Assembly: GCA_937937835.1 (NCBI GenBank)
Contig: CALDBJ010000153.1
Span: 1 to 28,671 of the forward strand
Length of the DNA stretch: 28,671 bases
Direction: 5' to 3'
From: an uncultured Collinsella sp.
GTDB taxonomy: Bacteria; Actinomycetota; Coriobacteriia; Coriobacteriales; Coriobacteriaceae
How positions within the stretch are numbered: position 1 is the stretch's first letter; every line of letters begins with the position of its first letter. Below, piece after piece: positions 21,850 to 28,671 of this stretch. The position numbers were made by a program, and so were the translations under genes. The notes below the pieces were generated by a model. The model saw only the letters and a list, made by a program, of their open reading frames with translations, was not told the origin of the DNA and did no database searches.

Positions 21850-23904
21850 ATGGCTATGCAAAAAGACATGATGGGCCGCGCGGTCCGCGACTCGTTTGCC
21901 AAACTGGATCCTCGCGTCCAGATTCAAAACCCGGTCATGTTCCTGGTGTGGCTTTCCGCCGTCATGACCTCCGTCCTGGCCGTCGCTTCCATCTTCGGTG
22001 TGCAGGACGCGGGTGTGCCCACCTACTATGTGGTCGCCATCGCGGTCATCCTGTGGCTCACCGACCTGTTCTCGAACTTCGCCGAGGCGCTTGCCGAGGG
22101 CCGCGGTAAGGCTCAGGCCGATTCCCTGCGTGCGGCCAAGAAGGATGTCGAGGCCCATCGCATCGAGTCCGTTAAGGACAAGGAACACTTCACCGTCGTT
22201 CCCGGCACCGAGCTTACGCGCGGCGACCTGGTGATCGTACGCGCCGGCGAGCAGATTCCCGGCGATGGCGACGTCATCGAGGGCGCTGCTTCCGTTGACG
22301 AGTCCGCCATCACCGGCGAGTCCGCCCCCGCGGTCCGCGAGGCCGGCGGCGACCGCTCTGCCGTTACCGGCGGTACCACGGTGCTGTCCGATTGGATCAT
22401 CGTCAAGATCTCCAGTGAGCCCGGCCAGAGCTTCCTGGACAAGATGATCGCGATGGTCGAGGGTGCCGCGCGCAAGAAGACCCCTAACGAGATCGCTCTG
22501 GAGATCTTCCTGGTGGCCCTCTCCATCGTCTTTATCCTGGTCACGCTGGCCCTGTATTGTTACTCCTGCTTCTCGGCCGGTCTTAACGACATGGTCAACC
22601 CCACGGCCGTGACCACGCTCGTGGCACTGCTCGTGTGCCTGGCTCCCACTACCATCGGCGCCCTTCTTTCCGCCATCGGCATCGCCGGCATGAGCCGTCT
22701 GAACGAGGCCAACGTGCTGGCCATGTCCGGCCGCGCCATCGAGGCCGCCGGCGACGTCGACATCCTCATGCTCGACAAGACCGGCACCATCACCCTGGGT
22801 AACCGCCAAGCCGCCGAGTTCATCCCGGTCGATGGCGTCGATCCCGCGGAGCTGGCCGATGCCGCCCAGCTTTCCTCGCTGGCCGACGAGACCCCCGAGG
22901 GTCGTTCCATCGTCGTGCTCGCCAAGGAGCAGTTCGGTCTGCGCGGTCGCACGCTCGAGGATAAGGGTATGGAGTTCATCCCCTTCACCGCGGCAACGCG
23001 CATGTCCGGTGTGAACTACGAGGGCAATGAGATCCGCAAGGGCGCTGCCGATTCCGTGCGCACCTATGTGGAGGCAGCTGGCGGCGTGTTCTCCCAGGAG
23101 TGCGACGAGGCCGTCGAGCGCATCGCCAAGGCCGGCGGCACCCCGTTGGTCGTGACCAAGAACTGTCGCGTGCTGGGCGTTGTGTACCTCAAGGACATCA
23201 TCAAGTCCGGCGTTAAGGAGAAGTTCGCCGACCTGCGCAAGATGGGCATCAAGACCATCATGGTGACGGGCGACAACCCGCTCACCGCCGCGGCAATCGC
23301 CGCCGAGGCCGGCGTTGACGACTTCCTGGCCGAGGCCACCCCTGAAGGCAAGCTCGAGAAGATCCGCGAGTTCCAGCGTGAGGGGCACCTGGTCGCCATG
23401 ACCGGTGACGGCACCAACGACGCGCCCGCTCTGGCCCAGGCCGACGTCGCCGTGGCCATGAACACGGGCACCCAGGCTGCCAAGGAGGCCGGCAACATGG
23501 TCGACCTCGACTCCAGCCCCACCAAGCTCATCGAGGTCGTGCGTATCGGCAAGCAGCTGCTCATGACCCGCGGTTCGCTCACGACCTTCTCGGTGGCCAA
23601 CGACATGGCGAAGTACTTCGCTATCATCCCGGCCCTGTTCTCGCCGATCTACCCGGGCCTTGGCGCGCTCAACATCCTTGGTCTGGCAAGCCCGCTGTCC
23701 GCGGTTCTTTCGGCCATCATCTATAACGCGCTCGTTATCGTCGCGCTGATCCCGGCCGCGCTGAAGGGCGTTAAGTACCGCGAGGTCCCGTCCGGACAGC
23801 TGCTGACCCACAACCTGCTCGTGTGGGGTCTGGGCGGCATCGTTGCCCCGTTCGTATTCATCAAGCTCATCGACATGCTGCTCGCGTTCTGCGGCATTAT
23901 GTAA
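21850..23904 (+). CDS. kdpB: Potassium-transporting P-type ATPase subunit KdpB
   Basis: Energy-coupling P-type ATPase of KdpFABC, 684 residues (E. coli 682). The actuator loop is ITGESAP, with Ser158, the residue equivalent to the inhibitory phosphoserine known in E. coli; the phosphorylated Asp309 sits in MLDKTGTITLGN; TGDNPLTAAAIA and MTGDGTNDAPALAQADVAVA close the P domain. Seven or so membrane helices are seen. The ATG at 21850 follows AAAGGAGGG at about 9 nt; an upstream in-frame TTG lies within kdpA and was rejected. kdpC starts 12 nt after the stop. Confidence 0.97.
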   Translation: MAMQKDMMGRAVRDSFAKLDPRVQIQNPVMFLVWLSAVMTSVLAVASIFGVQDAGVPTYYVVAIAVILWLTDLFSNFAEALAEGRGKAQADSLRAAKKDVEAHRIESVKDKEHFTVVPGTELTRGDLVIVRAGEQIPGDGDVIEGAASVDESAITGESAPAVREAGGDRSAVTGGTTVLSDWIIVKISSEPGQSFLDKMIAMVEGAARKKTPNEIALEIFLVALSIVFILVTLALYCYSCFSAGLNDMVNPTAVTTLVALLVCLAPTTIGALLSAIGIAGMSRLNEANVLAMSGRAIEAAGDVDILMLDKTGTITLGNRQAAEFIPVDGVDPAELADAAQLSSLADETPEGRSIVVLAKEQFGLRGRTLEDKGMEFIPFTAATRMSGVNYEGNEIRKGAADSVRTYVEAAGGVFSQECDEAVERIAKAGGTPLVVTKNCRVLGVVYLKDIIKSGVKEKFADLRKMGIKTIMVTGDNPLTAAAIAAEAGVDDFLAEATPEGKLEKIREFQREGHLVAMTGDGTNDAPALAQADVAVAMNTGTQAAKEAGNMVDLDSSPTKLIEVVRIGKQLLMTRGSLTTFSVANDMAKYFAIIPALFSPIYPGLGALNILGLASPLSAVLSAIIYNALVIVALIPAALKGVKYREVPSGQLLTHNLLVWGLGGIVAPFVFIKLIDMLLAFCGIM

Positions 23905-23916
23905 GTGGAGGTTTGT

Positions 23917-24507
23917 ATGTTCAAAGGTGTTGCATCGCGCGCACTGGGCGTGTTCGCGCTGTTTACCGTTGTCTGCGGCCTGGGCTATACGCTCGTCGTG
24001 ACCGGCATCGCCCAGGTTGCGTTCCCGTACCAGGCGAACGGATCGCTCATTACGGTCGACGACAAGATCGTGGGCTCCGAGCTGATCGGCCAGAACTTCG
24101 AGGATGAGGACCACATGTGGGGCCGCATCCAGAACGTGACTATCGTCGAGGGGGAGGACGGTGGGCTCATGGCCTACGGCACCCCGTCCAATTTGTCCCC
24201 GGCGAGTGAGGAGTACCGGCAGCTTGTGGACGCGCGCGTCGAGAAGATTCGCGCCTCCAACCCCGATGCCGATATGGACGCTGTGCCCGTCGACCTGGTG
24301 ACGTGTTCCGGCTCAGGCCTCGACCCGGAGATCTCCCCCGATGCCGCCGAGTACCAGGTCCCGCGCCTGGCGAAGGCCACGGGCAAGAGCGAAGGCGAGG
24401 TGCGCGAGATCATCGCCCAGTGCACCAAGGGCCGTTTCCTCGGCGTCTTCGGCGAGCCCACGGTCAACGTGCTCAAGGTGAACCTTATGCTGGACGGCGC
24501 ACTGTAG
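23917..24507 (+). CDS. kdpC: Potassium-transporting ATPase subunit KdpC
   Basis: Single-span subunit of KdpFABC that raises ATP affinity of the complex. The 196-residue protein has an N-terminal membrane helix (about 8-34, ALGVFALFTVVCGLGYTLVV), the GSLI...IGSELIGQ-type segment (VGSELIGQNFEDEDHMWGR), and the conserved PVDLVTCSGSGLDPEISPDA block, then FGEPTVNVLKVNLMLD at the end. GTGGAGG stands 5 nt before the ATG; an in-frame GTG overlapping that site was not chosen. It is the last gene of kdpFABC and is followed by a large hairpin terminator. Confidence 0.95.
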   Translation: MFKGVASRALGVFALFTVVCGLGYTLVVTGIAQVAFPYQANGSLITVDDKIVGSELIGQNFEDEDHMWGRIQNVTIVEGEDGGLMAYGTPSNLSPASEEYRQLVDARVEKIRASNPDADMDAVPVDLVTCSGSGLDPEISPDAAEYQVPRLAKATGKSEGEVREIIAQCTKGRFLGVFGEPTVNVLKVNLMLDGAL

Positions 24508-24570
24508 GTGAGGGAGTGGCGGATGAGGGCATGACTGACTATCTGAGCCCTCAATTCCACTCCGCCCATC

Positions 24571-24642
24571 AGTTGCGGTGGAATACGGACTGTTTTGCCT
24601 GTCAAAAGTCTTATCTACTCCGTATTCCACCGCAACTTTTTT
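24571..24642 (+). terminator. Long hairpin with U-run after kdpC
   Basis: AGTTGCGGTGGAATACGGA (24571-24589) pairs perfectly with its reverse complement at 24619-24637, a 19-bp stem, then a T run to 24642. The 29-nt loop can partly pair internally (GACTGTTTTG with CAAAAGTC). CCCTCA (24548-24553) and TGAGGG (24644-24649) extend the symmetry outward. It works as a terminator but is longer than usual and may be a repeat-derived one. Confidence 0.8.
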
Positions 24643-24697
24643 GTGAGGGTCGGGATTGAAGGTGGGGAGTGCGAGCGAGTGCGAATGCGGCGGATAC

Positions 24698-24706
24698 TGA
24701 TATGAT
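24698..24706 (+). promoter_or_regulatory. Extended -10 promoter candidate for the oxidoreductase gene
   Basis: TGATATGAT fits an extended -10 element (TGn followed by TATGAT), 50 nt before the start codon. No good -35 is seen, as is usual for extended -10 promoters. Confidence 0.4.
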
Positions 24707-24755
24707 AGGTACGTTAGCAACTGCCGCCGAGCGGCTCAAACGAAAGGAAGCCTGT

Positions 24756-26705
24756 ATGGAGTCATCCGCCTACCCGATGCTCTTTAGCCCGATCAAGGTC
24801 GGTACGACCGAGGTCAAGAACCGCGTCTTTATGCCGCCGGTGTCCACCAACCTGGCCGATCACGGCTATGTGACCGACGACTTGGTCGATCATTACCGTG
24901 CCCGCGCCAAGGGCGGCGTGGGCCTCATCATTACCGAGGTCGTGACGGTCGAGCCCACCTATACCTATCTGCCGGGTGACATGTGCTGCTACGACGACAC
25001 GTTTATCCCCGGCTGGGAAAAGCTCGCCGCAGCCGTCCACGAGTACGGCTGCAAGATCATGCCGCAGCTCTTCCACCCCGCCTACATGGCCTTTAACATT
25101 CCGGGCACGCCGCGCCTGATCGCTCCGTCCTTTGTGGGCCCGTCCTATGCCCGCGAGGCGCCGCGCCCCATCACGGTCGATGAGATTCACGAGCTCACGC
25201 ATCAGTTTGGCGACGCTGCCGTGCGTATGCAGAAGGCCGGTGTCGATGGCGTCGAGGTCCATGCGGCGCACGCCCACGGTATGCTCGGCGGCTTTTTGAC
25301 TCCGCTCTACAACAAACGCACCGACGAGTACGGCGGCTCGCTCGACGCCCGCATGCGCTTCTTGCTCGAGGTCATCGCCGAGATTCGCGAGCGCTGCGGC
25401 AAGGACTTCATCATCGACGTCCGTATTTCGGGCGATGAGTACACCGATGGCGGCCTGACCCTCAACGACATGATCTACGTCTCGCGTCGTCTGGAGAAGG
25501 CCGGTGTCGACATGATCCATGTGTCGGGCGGTACCACCATCAAGCGCGGCTCCGCGATTCCCGCTGCCGGTACCCAGCAGGCCTCGCACGCCGCCTGCTC
25601 GCGCGAGATTAAAAAGCACGTCAACATTCCCGTCGCCACCGTCGGCCGCATCAACGAGGCCTGGATCGCCGAGGAGCTGATCGAGGACGGCGCTGCCGAC
25701 ATCTGCATGATGGGCCGCGCCAATCTGTGCGATGCCGAGTTCTGCAACAAGGCCGCTGCCGGCAACGCCGACGACATCCGCCCCTGCATTGGCTGCCTGC
25801 GCTGCCTGAACGGCATTATGTTTGGCAAGCGCATCTCCTGCACCGTCAACCCCGATGTTGAGCGCGACGAGGCCGGTTACGAGCCTGCCGCCGAGGCCAA
25901 GAACGTACTGGTTGTGGGTGCTGGTCCTGCGGGCATGGAGGCAGCCTACATTGCCGCCAAGCGCGGCCACAACGTGGTGCTCGTGGATAGGCAGGATGAG
26001 CCGGGCGGCGAGATGCGTATCGCGGCCGTTCCGCCGGCAAAGCAGGAACTCACCCGCGTGATCAAGTATCAGTACCGTCGTCTGGCCGAGGCGGGCGTGA
26101 AGTGCATATTTGGCACCGAGCTTACTGCCGAGGACATTCAGCGCGACTATGCCGGCTATGAGGTCGTCCTGGCTTATGGCGCCGAGCCCGTCGCTCCGGC
26201 CTTCATGCAGGGCTTTAAGCAGGTTATGACAGCTGACGACCTGCTGGGCGGCAAGGCTTTCCCGGGCAAGAAGATCGTCATCGTGGGCGGCGGCACCGTC
26301 GGTTGCGAGACGGCCGATTACCTGGCCCCGTTGGTCAACGACCTGTCGCCGGCCAATCGCGATGTCACCGTCATCGAGATGACCAAGACGCTCGCTGCCA
26401 ACGAGGGCGGTGCCGGTCGCGCGGTGCTCATCACGCGCATGCTCTCCAAGGGCGTTCACGTGCTGACTGAGGCCAAGGTGACCGAGATTACCGAGGACAC
26501 CATCAGTTACGAGAAGGACGGCGAGGTCCGCACCATCACCGGTGCCGATACGCTGGTGCTTGCCATGGGCTATCGTCCCAATACCAAGCTGGCCGACGAC
26601 CTTGCCGCTGCTGGCGTTGCTGCCCATGTACTGGGCGATGCCCAGAAGTGCGGCAACATCCGCGATGCCATCGGCGACGGCTACAAGATTGCCTGCGAGC
26701 TCTAG
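24756..26705 (+). CDS. NADH:flavin oxidoreductase with 4Fe-4S and FAD/NAD(P) domains (2,4-dienoyl-CoA reductase/BaiCD type)
   Basis: A 649-residue multi-cofactor enzyme that likely reduces an activated C=C bond. Residues 1-340 form an Old-Yellow-Enzyme FMN barrel (LFSPIKVGTTEVKNRVFMPP; NKRTDEYGGS 186-195; ATVGRI; MMGRANL). Cys344, 347, 350 and 362 (CIGCLRC then SC) would hold the iron-sulfur cluster. Two dinucleotide folds follow, VLVVGAGPAGMEAA near 384-397 and IVIVGGGTVGCETADYLA later. The layout equals FadH, BaiCD/BaiH and trimethylamine dehydrogenase. The catalytic Tyr expected in the HxxHGYL-type motif is absent: residues 169-178 read HAAHAHGMLG. The start at 24756 has AAAGGAAG at 5-6 nt. 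The substrate is unknown; the gene stands alone. Confidence 0.88.
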   Translation: MESSAYPMLFSPIKVGTTEVKNRVFMPPVSTNLADHGYVTDDLVDHYRARAKGGVGLIITEVVTVEPTYTYLPGDMCCYDDTFIPGWEKLAAAVHEYGCKIMPQLFHPAYMAFNIPGTPRLIAPSFVGPSYAREAPRPITVDEIHELTHQFGDAAVRMQKAGVDGVEVHAAHAHGMLGGFLTPLYNKRTDEYGGSLDARMRFLLEVIAEIRERCGKDFIIDVRISGDEYTDGGLTLNDMIYVSRRLEKAGVDMIHVSGGTTIKRGSAIPAAGTQQASHAACSREIKKHVNIPVATVGRINEAWIAEELIEDGAADICMMGRANLCDAEFCNKAAAGNADDIRPCIGCLRCLNGIMFGKRISCTVNPDVERDEAGYEPAAEAKNVLVVGAGPAGMEAAYIAAKRGHNVVLVDRQDEPGGEMRIAAVPPAKQELTRVIKYQYRRLAEAGVKCIFGTELTAEDIQRDYAGYEVVLAYGAEPVAPAFMQGFKQVMTADDLLGGKAFPGKKIVIVGGGTVGCETADYLAPLVNDLSPANRDVTVIEMTKTLAANEGGAGRAVLITRMLSKGVHVLTEAKVTEITEDTISYEKDGEVRTITGADTLVLAMGYRPNTKLADDLAAAGVAAHVLGDAQKCGNIRDAIGDGYKIACEL

Positions 26706-26794
26706 TCAACCCCTTGGTGCGTGGGGGACAGGTTGGTTTGCACCAAGTTGATGCATGTAAACCTGATTCCATTGCGCCAGTCGATAGCAAAACA

Positions 26795-26825
26795 CGGCGG
26801 CCGTCCCGTTTTGGGACGGCCGCCG
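26795..26825. terminator. Strong GC hairpin after the oxidoreductase gene, possibly bidirectional
   Basis: CGGCGGCCGTCCC (26795-26807) pairs perfectly with GGGACGGCCGCCG (26813-26825) around GTTTT. Tails are CTTGTGTTAT on the plus strand and TGTTTTGCTA on the minus strand, moderate U-runs on both sides. It lies between the oxidoreductase and the convergent regulator remnant. Together with the remnant and the palindrome below, this accounts for the 587-bp gap from 26706 to 27292; a CTTGGTGC/GCACCAAG dyad is also present at 26713-26747. Confidence 0.75.
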
Positions 26826-26860
26826 CTTGTGTTATATCAAAGAAAGATCATTGTCGAGCC

Positions 26861-27120
26861 TTAAATGCCTTTTGTCTGTGCGACTTCCGCAATCATGTTG
26901 CGGTTGTACACCAGATGCAAATACATCGCCTCGTGCGCTACGGTGGGGTTGCGCGCGGCGATGGCGTCGGCCACGCCACGGTGAGTGCGGATGGTCTCCT
27001 CGACGAGGTTGCCGCCATCCCAGGGCGGCTTCATGGAGTAGCGCCCGTACGCATCGAATTGCTCCTCTCATAGATGTGCGGCACAAAGAGCCCCGAGTTC
27101 ATGCGAGCTCGGAGCTCGTT
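26861..27120 (-). pseudogene. Remnant of a FadR-type GntR regulator (C-terminal FCD domain), frameshifted
   Basis: Minus-strand translation gives NELRARMNSGLFVPHIYE, then after a frame change EQFDAYGRYSMKPPWDGGNL, VEETIRTHRGVADAIAARNP and TVAHEAMYLHLVYNRNMIAE up to a TAA at 26861-26863. The second part (from 27067) is the end of an FCD ligand domain, with the typical helix IRTHRGVADAIAARN...A...HL. The sequence GAGAGGAG near 27062-27069 looks like a 2-nt (AG) insertion; removing it joins the frames. The N-terminal DNA-binding domain is absent, so this is a decayed fragment. It may once have governed the adjacent oxidoreductase gene. Confidence 0.7.
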
Positions 27121-27218
27121 TCGTTTGGATTGCAGATGTATTGACAGGCGAAAACAGTCTGCGTCCGATATTGAGCCATACGAAAGCGAAATTATGCGTC
27201 TTAATTCCGTACGCAAAT

Positions 27219-27275
27219 CAAGACGAAAATCGTTTGCGTCTTGGATAAATCAGTACGCAAACGGTTTTCGTCTTG
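27219..27275. repeat. 57-bp palindromic element with 21-bp arms
   Basis: CAAGACGAAAATCGTTTGCGT (27219-27239; 21 nt, one mismatch) faces its inverted copy at 27255-27275 over a 15-nt centre. A related direct copy, GGCGAAAACAGTCTGCGTC, lies near 27148-27166, and GTACGCAAA occurs twice (27209-27217 and 27254-27262). The element ends 17 nt downstream of the ATPase stop codon. There is no U-run on either side. Confidence 0.75.
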
Positions 27276-27292
27276 CAGGGCAGTTACCGCTT

Positions 27293-28384
27293 CTACAGTT
27301 CAACTTCCAGTTCGGCTTTGTGTTCGTAGAGGTAATTGCGCATGTAGGGGATGGCAAATGAGACCTTGCCGTACGAGGGGGCCTCGATAATCGATTCTCT
27401 TAACAGGCGGCTGCGGACGGAGCTCACCTGTTGAGGCGTTTTGTTTAGGCCATCGGCAACCATGCTAGTCGAGCTCGTCTGCCCCAAAGACGCCATGCTC
27501 AGCAGATAAGCGATGCACGTGGGCGGAATGCGCCGCAGCGCGGACTCAATCACCATGGCGCAGAAGCGTTCGCGTGCCGTTGCAATGCCACGCTCGGCTT
27601 CTTCTTCTCCAATAATCGCTGTATGTGCACGTCTTGCCAACTGCCATGCGTAGTATCCAACGAGTTGGATCATGAAAGGATAGCCTTGCGTTGCCTCGGC
27701 AAGTTGGCCGGCAATACCTGGCTGCAACTCCATGCCAGACGCTTCAATGGTTTCCTCGAGGGAGTACGACACTTCGGTTACTGCCACAGCCTTCAGATCA
27801 AAGGGGAGGGCACGGCGCAAAAACGTAAGTGTCTTTCCGTTGATGATGCTTTCAATCATCGAAGGCAGCCCAGCAAAAACAAAGGCGATATCAAGGTCTT
27901 CGCCGATCACCTGCTGAATCGCAATGGAGAGCGTTCGGACCTCATCGAGCTCTGCGTCTTGAACCTCGTCGAGAGTGATGAGCAGGCCATTTCCATTCTT
28001 GGATATTGTCTGTCTCATGGCGTCGCGTAGCGATGGGCCGATTCGCTCAATATCTATGCTGCCGATGGATATGCCAGCTACGGTGGGCTCAAATCTGGCG
28101 TGTTTGGCCTGGAATTTGGGCTGCAGCTGTTCGAGAATGCGCTGGCAAAGTCCCTCGGTTGCGACCTCTTTTATGACCGTCCAGCCACGGCTTTGCGCCA
28201 AACGTGAGCACTCGTCAAGGAGGACCGTCTTGCCCGTTCCACGGACGCCGGCTATGCGCATTAGGCGCCCAGGGGCACCAGGCCCGTTGGTGAGGCCTTC
28301 ACTGAATTCTTCGAGTACATCTTCGCGGCCGATAATCGTGGGAGGTGTTTTACCTGCTGTGGGCTTAAAAGGGTTTGTTTGCAT
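27293..28384 (-). CDS. AAA-type ATPase with C-terminal winged-helix-like region
   Basis: A 363-residue cytosolic ATPase of the AAA_16/archaeal-ATPase kind (STAND/Orc-Cdc6-like core). IIGREDVLEEFSEGL (17-31) precedes Walker A GVRGTGKT (46-53); Walker B is LLITLDEVQ (134-142); a sensor-like FVFAGLPSMI follows. The section from about 290 (RIPPTCIAYLLSMASLGQTS and LNKTPQQVSSVRSRLLRES) resembles a winged helix, which may bind DNA. Such proteins are common accessory genes; the biological role is not known. AAAGGTGG lies 5 nt before the ATG at 28384, so a GTG three codons upstream was rejected. Base composition is less GC-rich than in the housekeeping genes, in keeping with transfer. Five 10-bp repeats fill its promoter region. 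Confidence 0.8.
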   Translation of the reverse strand: MQTNPFKPTAGKTPPTIIGREDVLEEFSEGLTNGPGAPGRLMRIAGVRGTGKTVLLDECSRLAQSRGWTVIKEVATEGLCQRILEQLQPKFQAKHARFEPTVAGISIGSIDIERIGPSLRDAMRQTISKNGNGLLITLDEVQDAELDEVRTLSIAIQQVIGEDLDIAFVFAGLPSMIESIINGKTLTFLRRALPFDLKAVAVTEVSYSLEETIEASGMELQPGIAGQLAEATQGYPFMIQLVGYYAWQLARRAHTAIIGEEEAERGIATARERFCAMVIESALRRIPPTCIAYLLSMASLGQTSSTSMVADGLNKTPQQVSSVRSRLLRESIIEAPSYGKVSFAIPYMRNYLYEHKAELEVEL

Positions 28385-28400
28385 GTGAGCCACCTTTGCT

Positions 28401-28450
28401 CAAGATATAGCAAGATATAGCAAAGTATAGTGAGATATAGCAAAGTAAGC
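28401..28450. repeat. Five tandem 10-bp repeats upstream of the ATPase gene
   Basis: Consecutive decamers at 28401, 28411, 28421, 28431 and 28441: CAAGATATAG, CAAGATATAG, CAAAGTATAG, TGAGATATAG, CAAAGTAAGC. Read on the minus strand they give repeated CTATATCTTG with a TATACT hexamer, so the promoter must lie within or next to them. They end 16 nt before the ATPase start codon. Confidence 0.85.
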
Positions 28451-28671
28451 GCTACTCGCGGGTTTTGCGGTGGTGCTATTTTCCAAATGCCGCGCGGATA
28501 AAGCGCTGGACGAACAGCTTGTTGGCAACTCACGAGGGCTCGGGGTGCCAATTTGGGGTGCAGTAGTGCTGTGCCACGAATAGGGCCTATCTACTACGTT
28601 TAAGCCGCAGGGGTCAACCATACCTGGGTTTTCCGAAATCCGGCAAGCCGTTTACCTGCACTGATAATTGT
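28451..28671. other. No gene recognised at the window end
   Basis: All frames on both strands are short and unconvincing here, with no terminator, RNA gene or clear repeat. It is upstream of the ATPase gene and may hold part of its control region. Confidence 0.4.

Noticed and set aside
21748..24114. Long minus-strand frame opposite kdpB
   Set aside because: Antisense shadow of a canonical P-type ATPase.
24762..26627. Long minus-strand frame opposite the oxidoreductase gene
   Set aside because: Antisense shadow; the plus-strand product has clear cofactor motifs.
28400..28621. Minus-strand ORF ahead of the ATPase gene
   Set aside because: It is made partly of the decamer repeats and has no ribosome-binding site or recognisable sequence.

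Overview
The window is about 28.7 kb of GC-rich, densely coded bacterial DNA. Gene content, strong Shine-Dalgarno sites, the kdp layout and the Lar nickel-pincer genes fit a gut Coriobacteriia, most likely Collinsella or a near relative. This placement is inferred from gene content and base composition, without any database comparison.

Region 1 (0.2-3.2 kb, minus strand): serB (phosphoserine phosphatase), then larB, larC and a TetR-family regulator packed almost end to end. larB and larC make the nickel-pincer nucleotide cofactor. Here larC stops after its first domain (LarC1, with a dense histidine stretch) and the CTP-binding second domain is missing; the TetR gene occupies that place. A perfect 11-bp dyad lies in front of larB.

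Region 2 (3.3-5.5 kb): aspS with a structured leader and a clean terminator, followed by an unusual tandem array of hairpins with an exact 62-bp period. The arms differ from unit to unit but always pair within the unit.

Region 3 (5.5-12.1 kb): a divergently read LacI-type repressor, three near-identical operators, a two-subunit beta-galactosidase (EbgA/LacZ type plus EbgC type), and an APC amino-acid permease.

Region 4 (12.1-16.2 kb): a 220-bp element bounded by 30-bp inverted repeats, a small HPr with Asp at position 46 in place of the regulatory Ser, then a ferrous iron uptake block (two feoA genes, feoB, and a Cys-rich FeoB-associated membrane protein) with GTTAACC/GTTAGG-type dyads in its control regions.

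Region 5 (16.2-24.6 kb): a full potassium-uptake system. The sensor kinase KdpD and regulator KdpE are on the minus strand, divergent from kdpFABC on the plus strand. KdpA carries an extra extracellular segment. kdpF is only 28 codons long.

Region 6 (24.6-28.7 kb): a flavin/iron-sulfur oxidoreductase of the 2,4-dienoyl-CoA reductase/BaiCD type lacking the usual active-site Tyr, then an accessory-looking, less GC-rich tail: a frameshifted remnant of a FadR/GntR regulator, a 57-bp palindromic element, and an AAA-type ATPase whose upstream region is five tandem 10-bp repeats.

No rRNA, tRNA, CRISPR array, phage gene or intact insertion sequence was seen. Positions 1-166 and 28451-28671 hold nothing I can assign.
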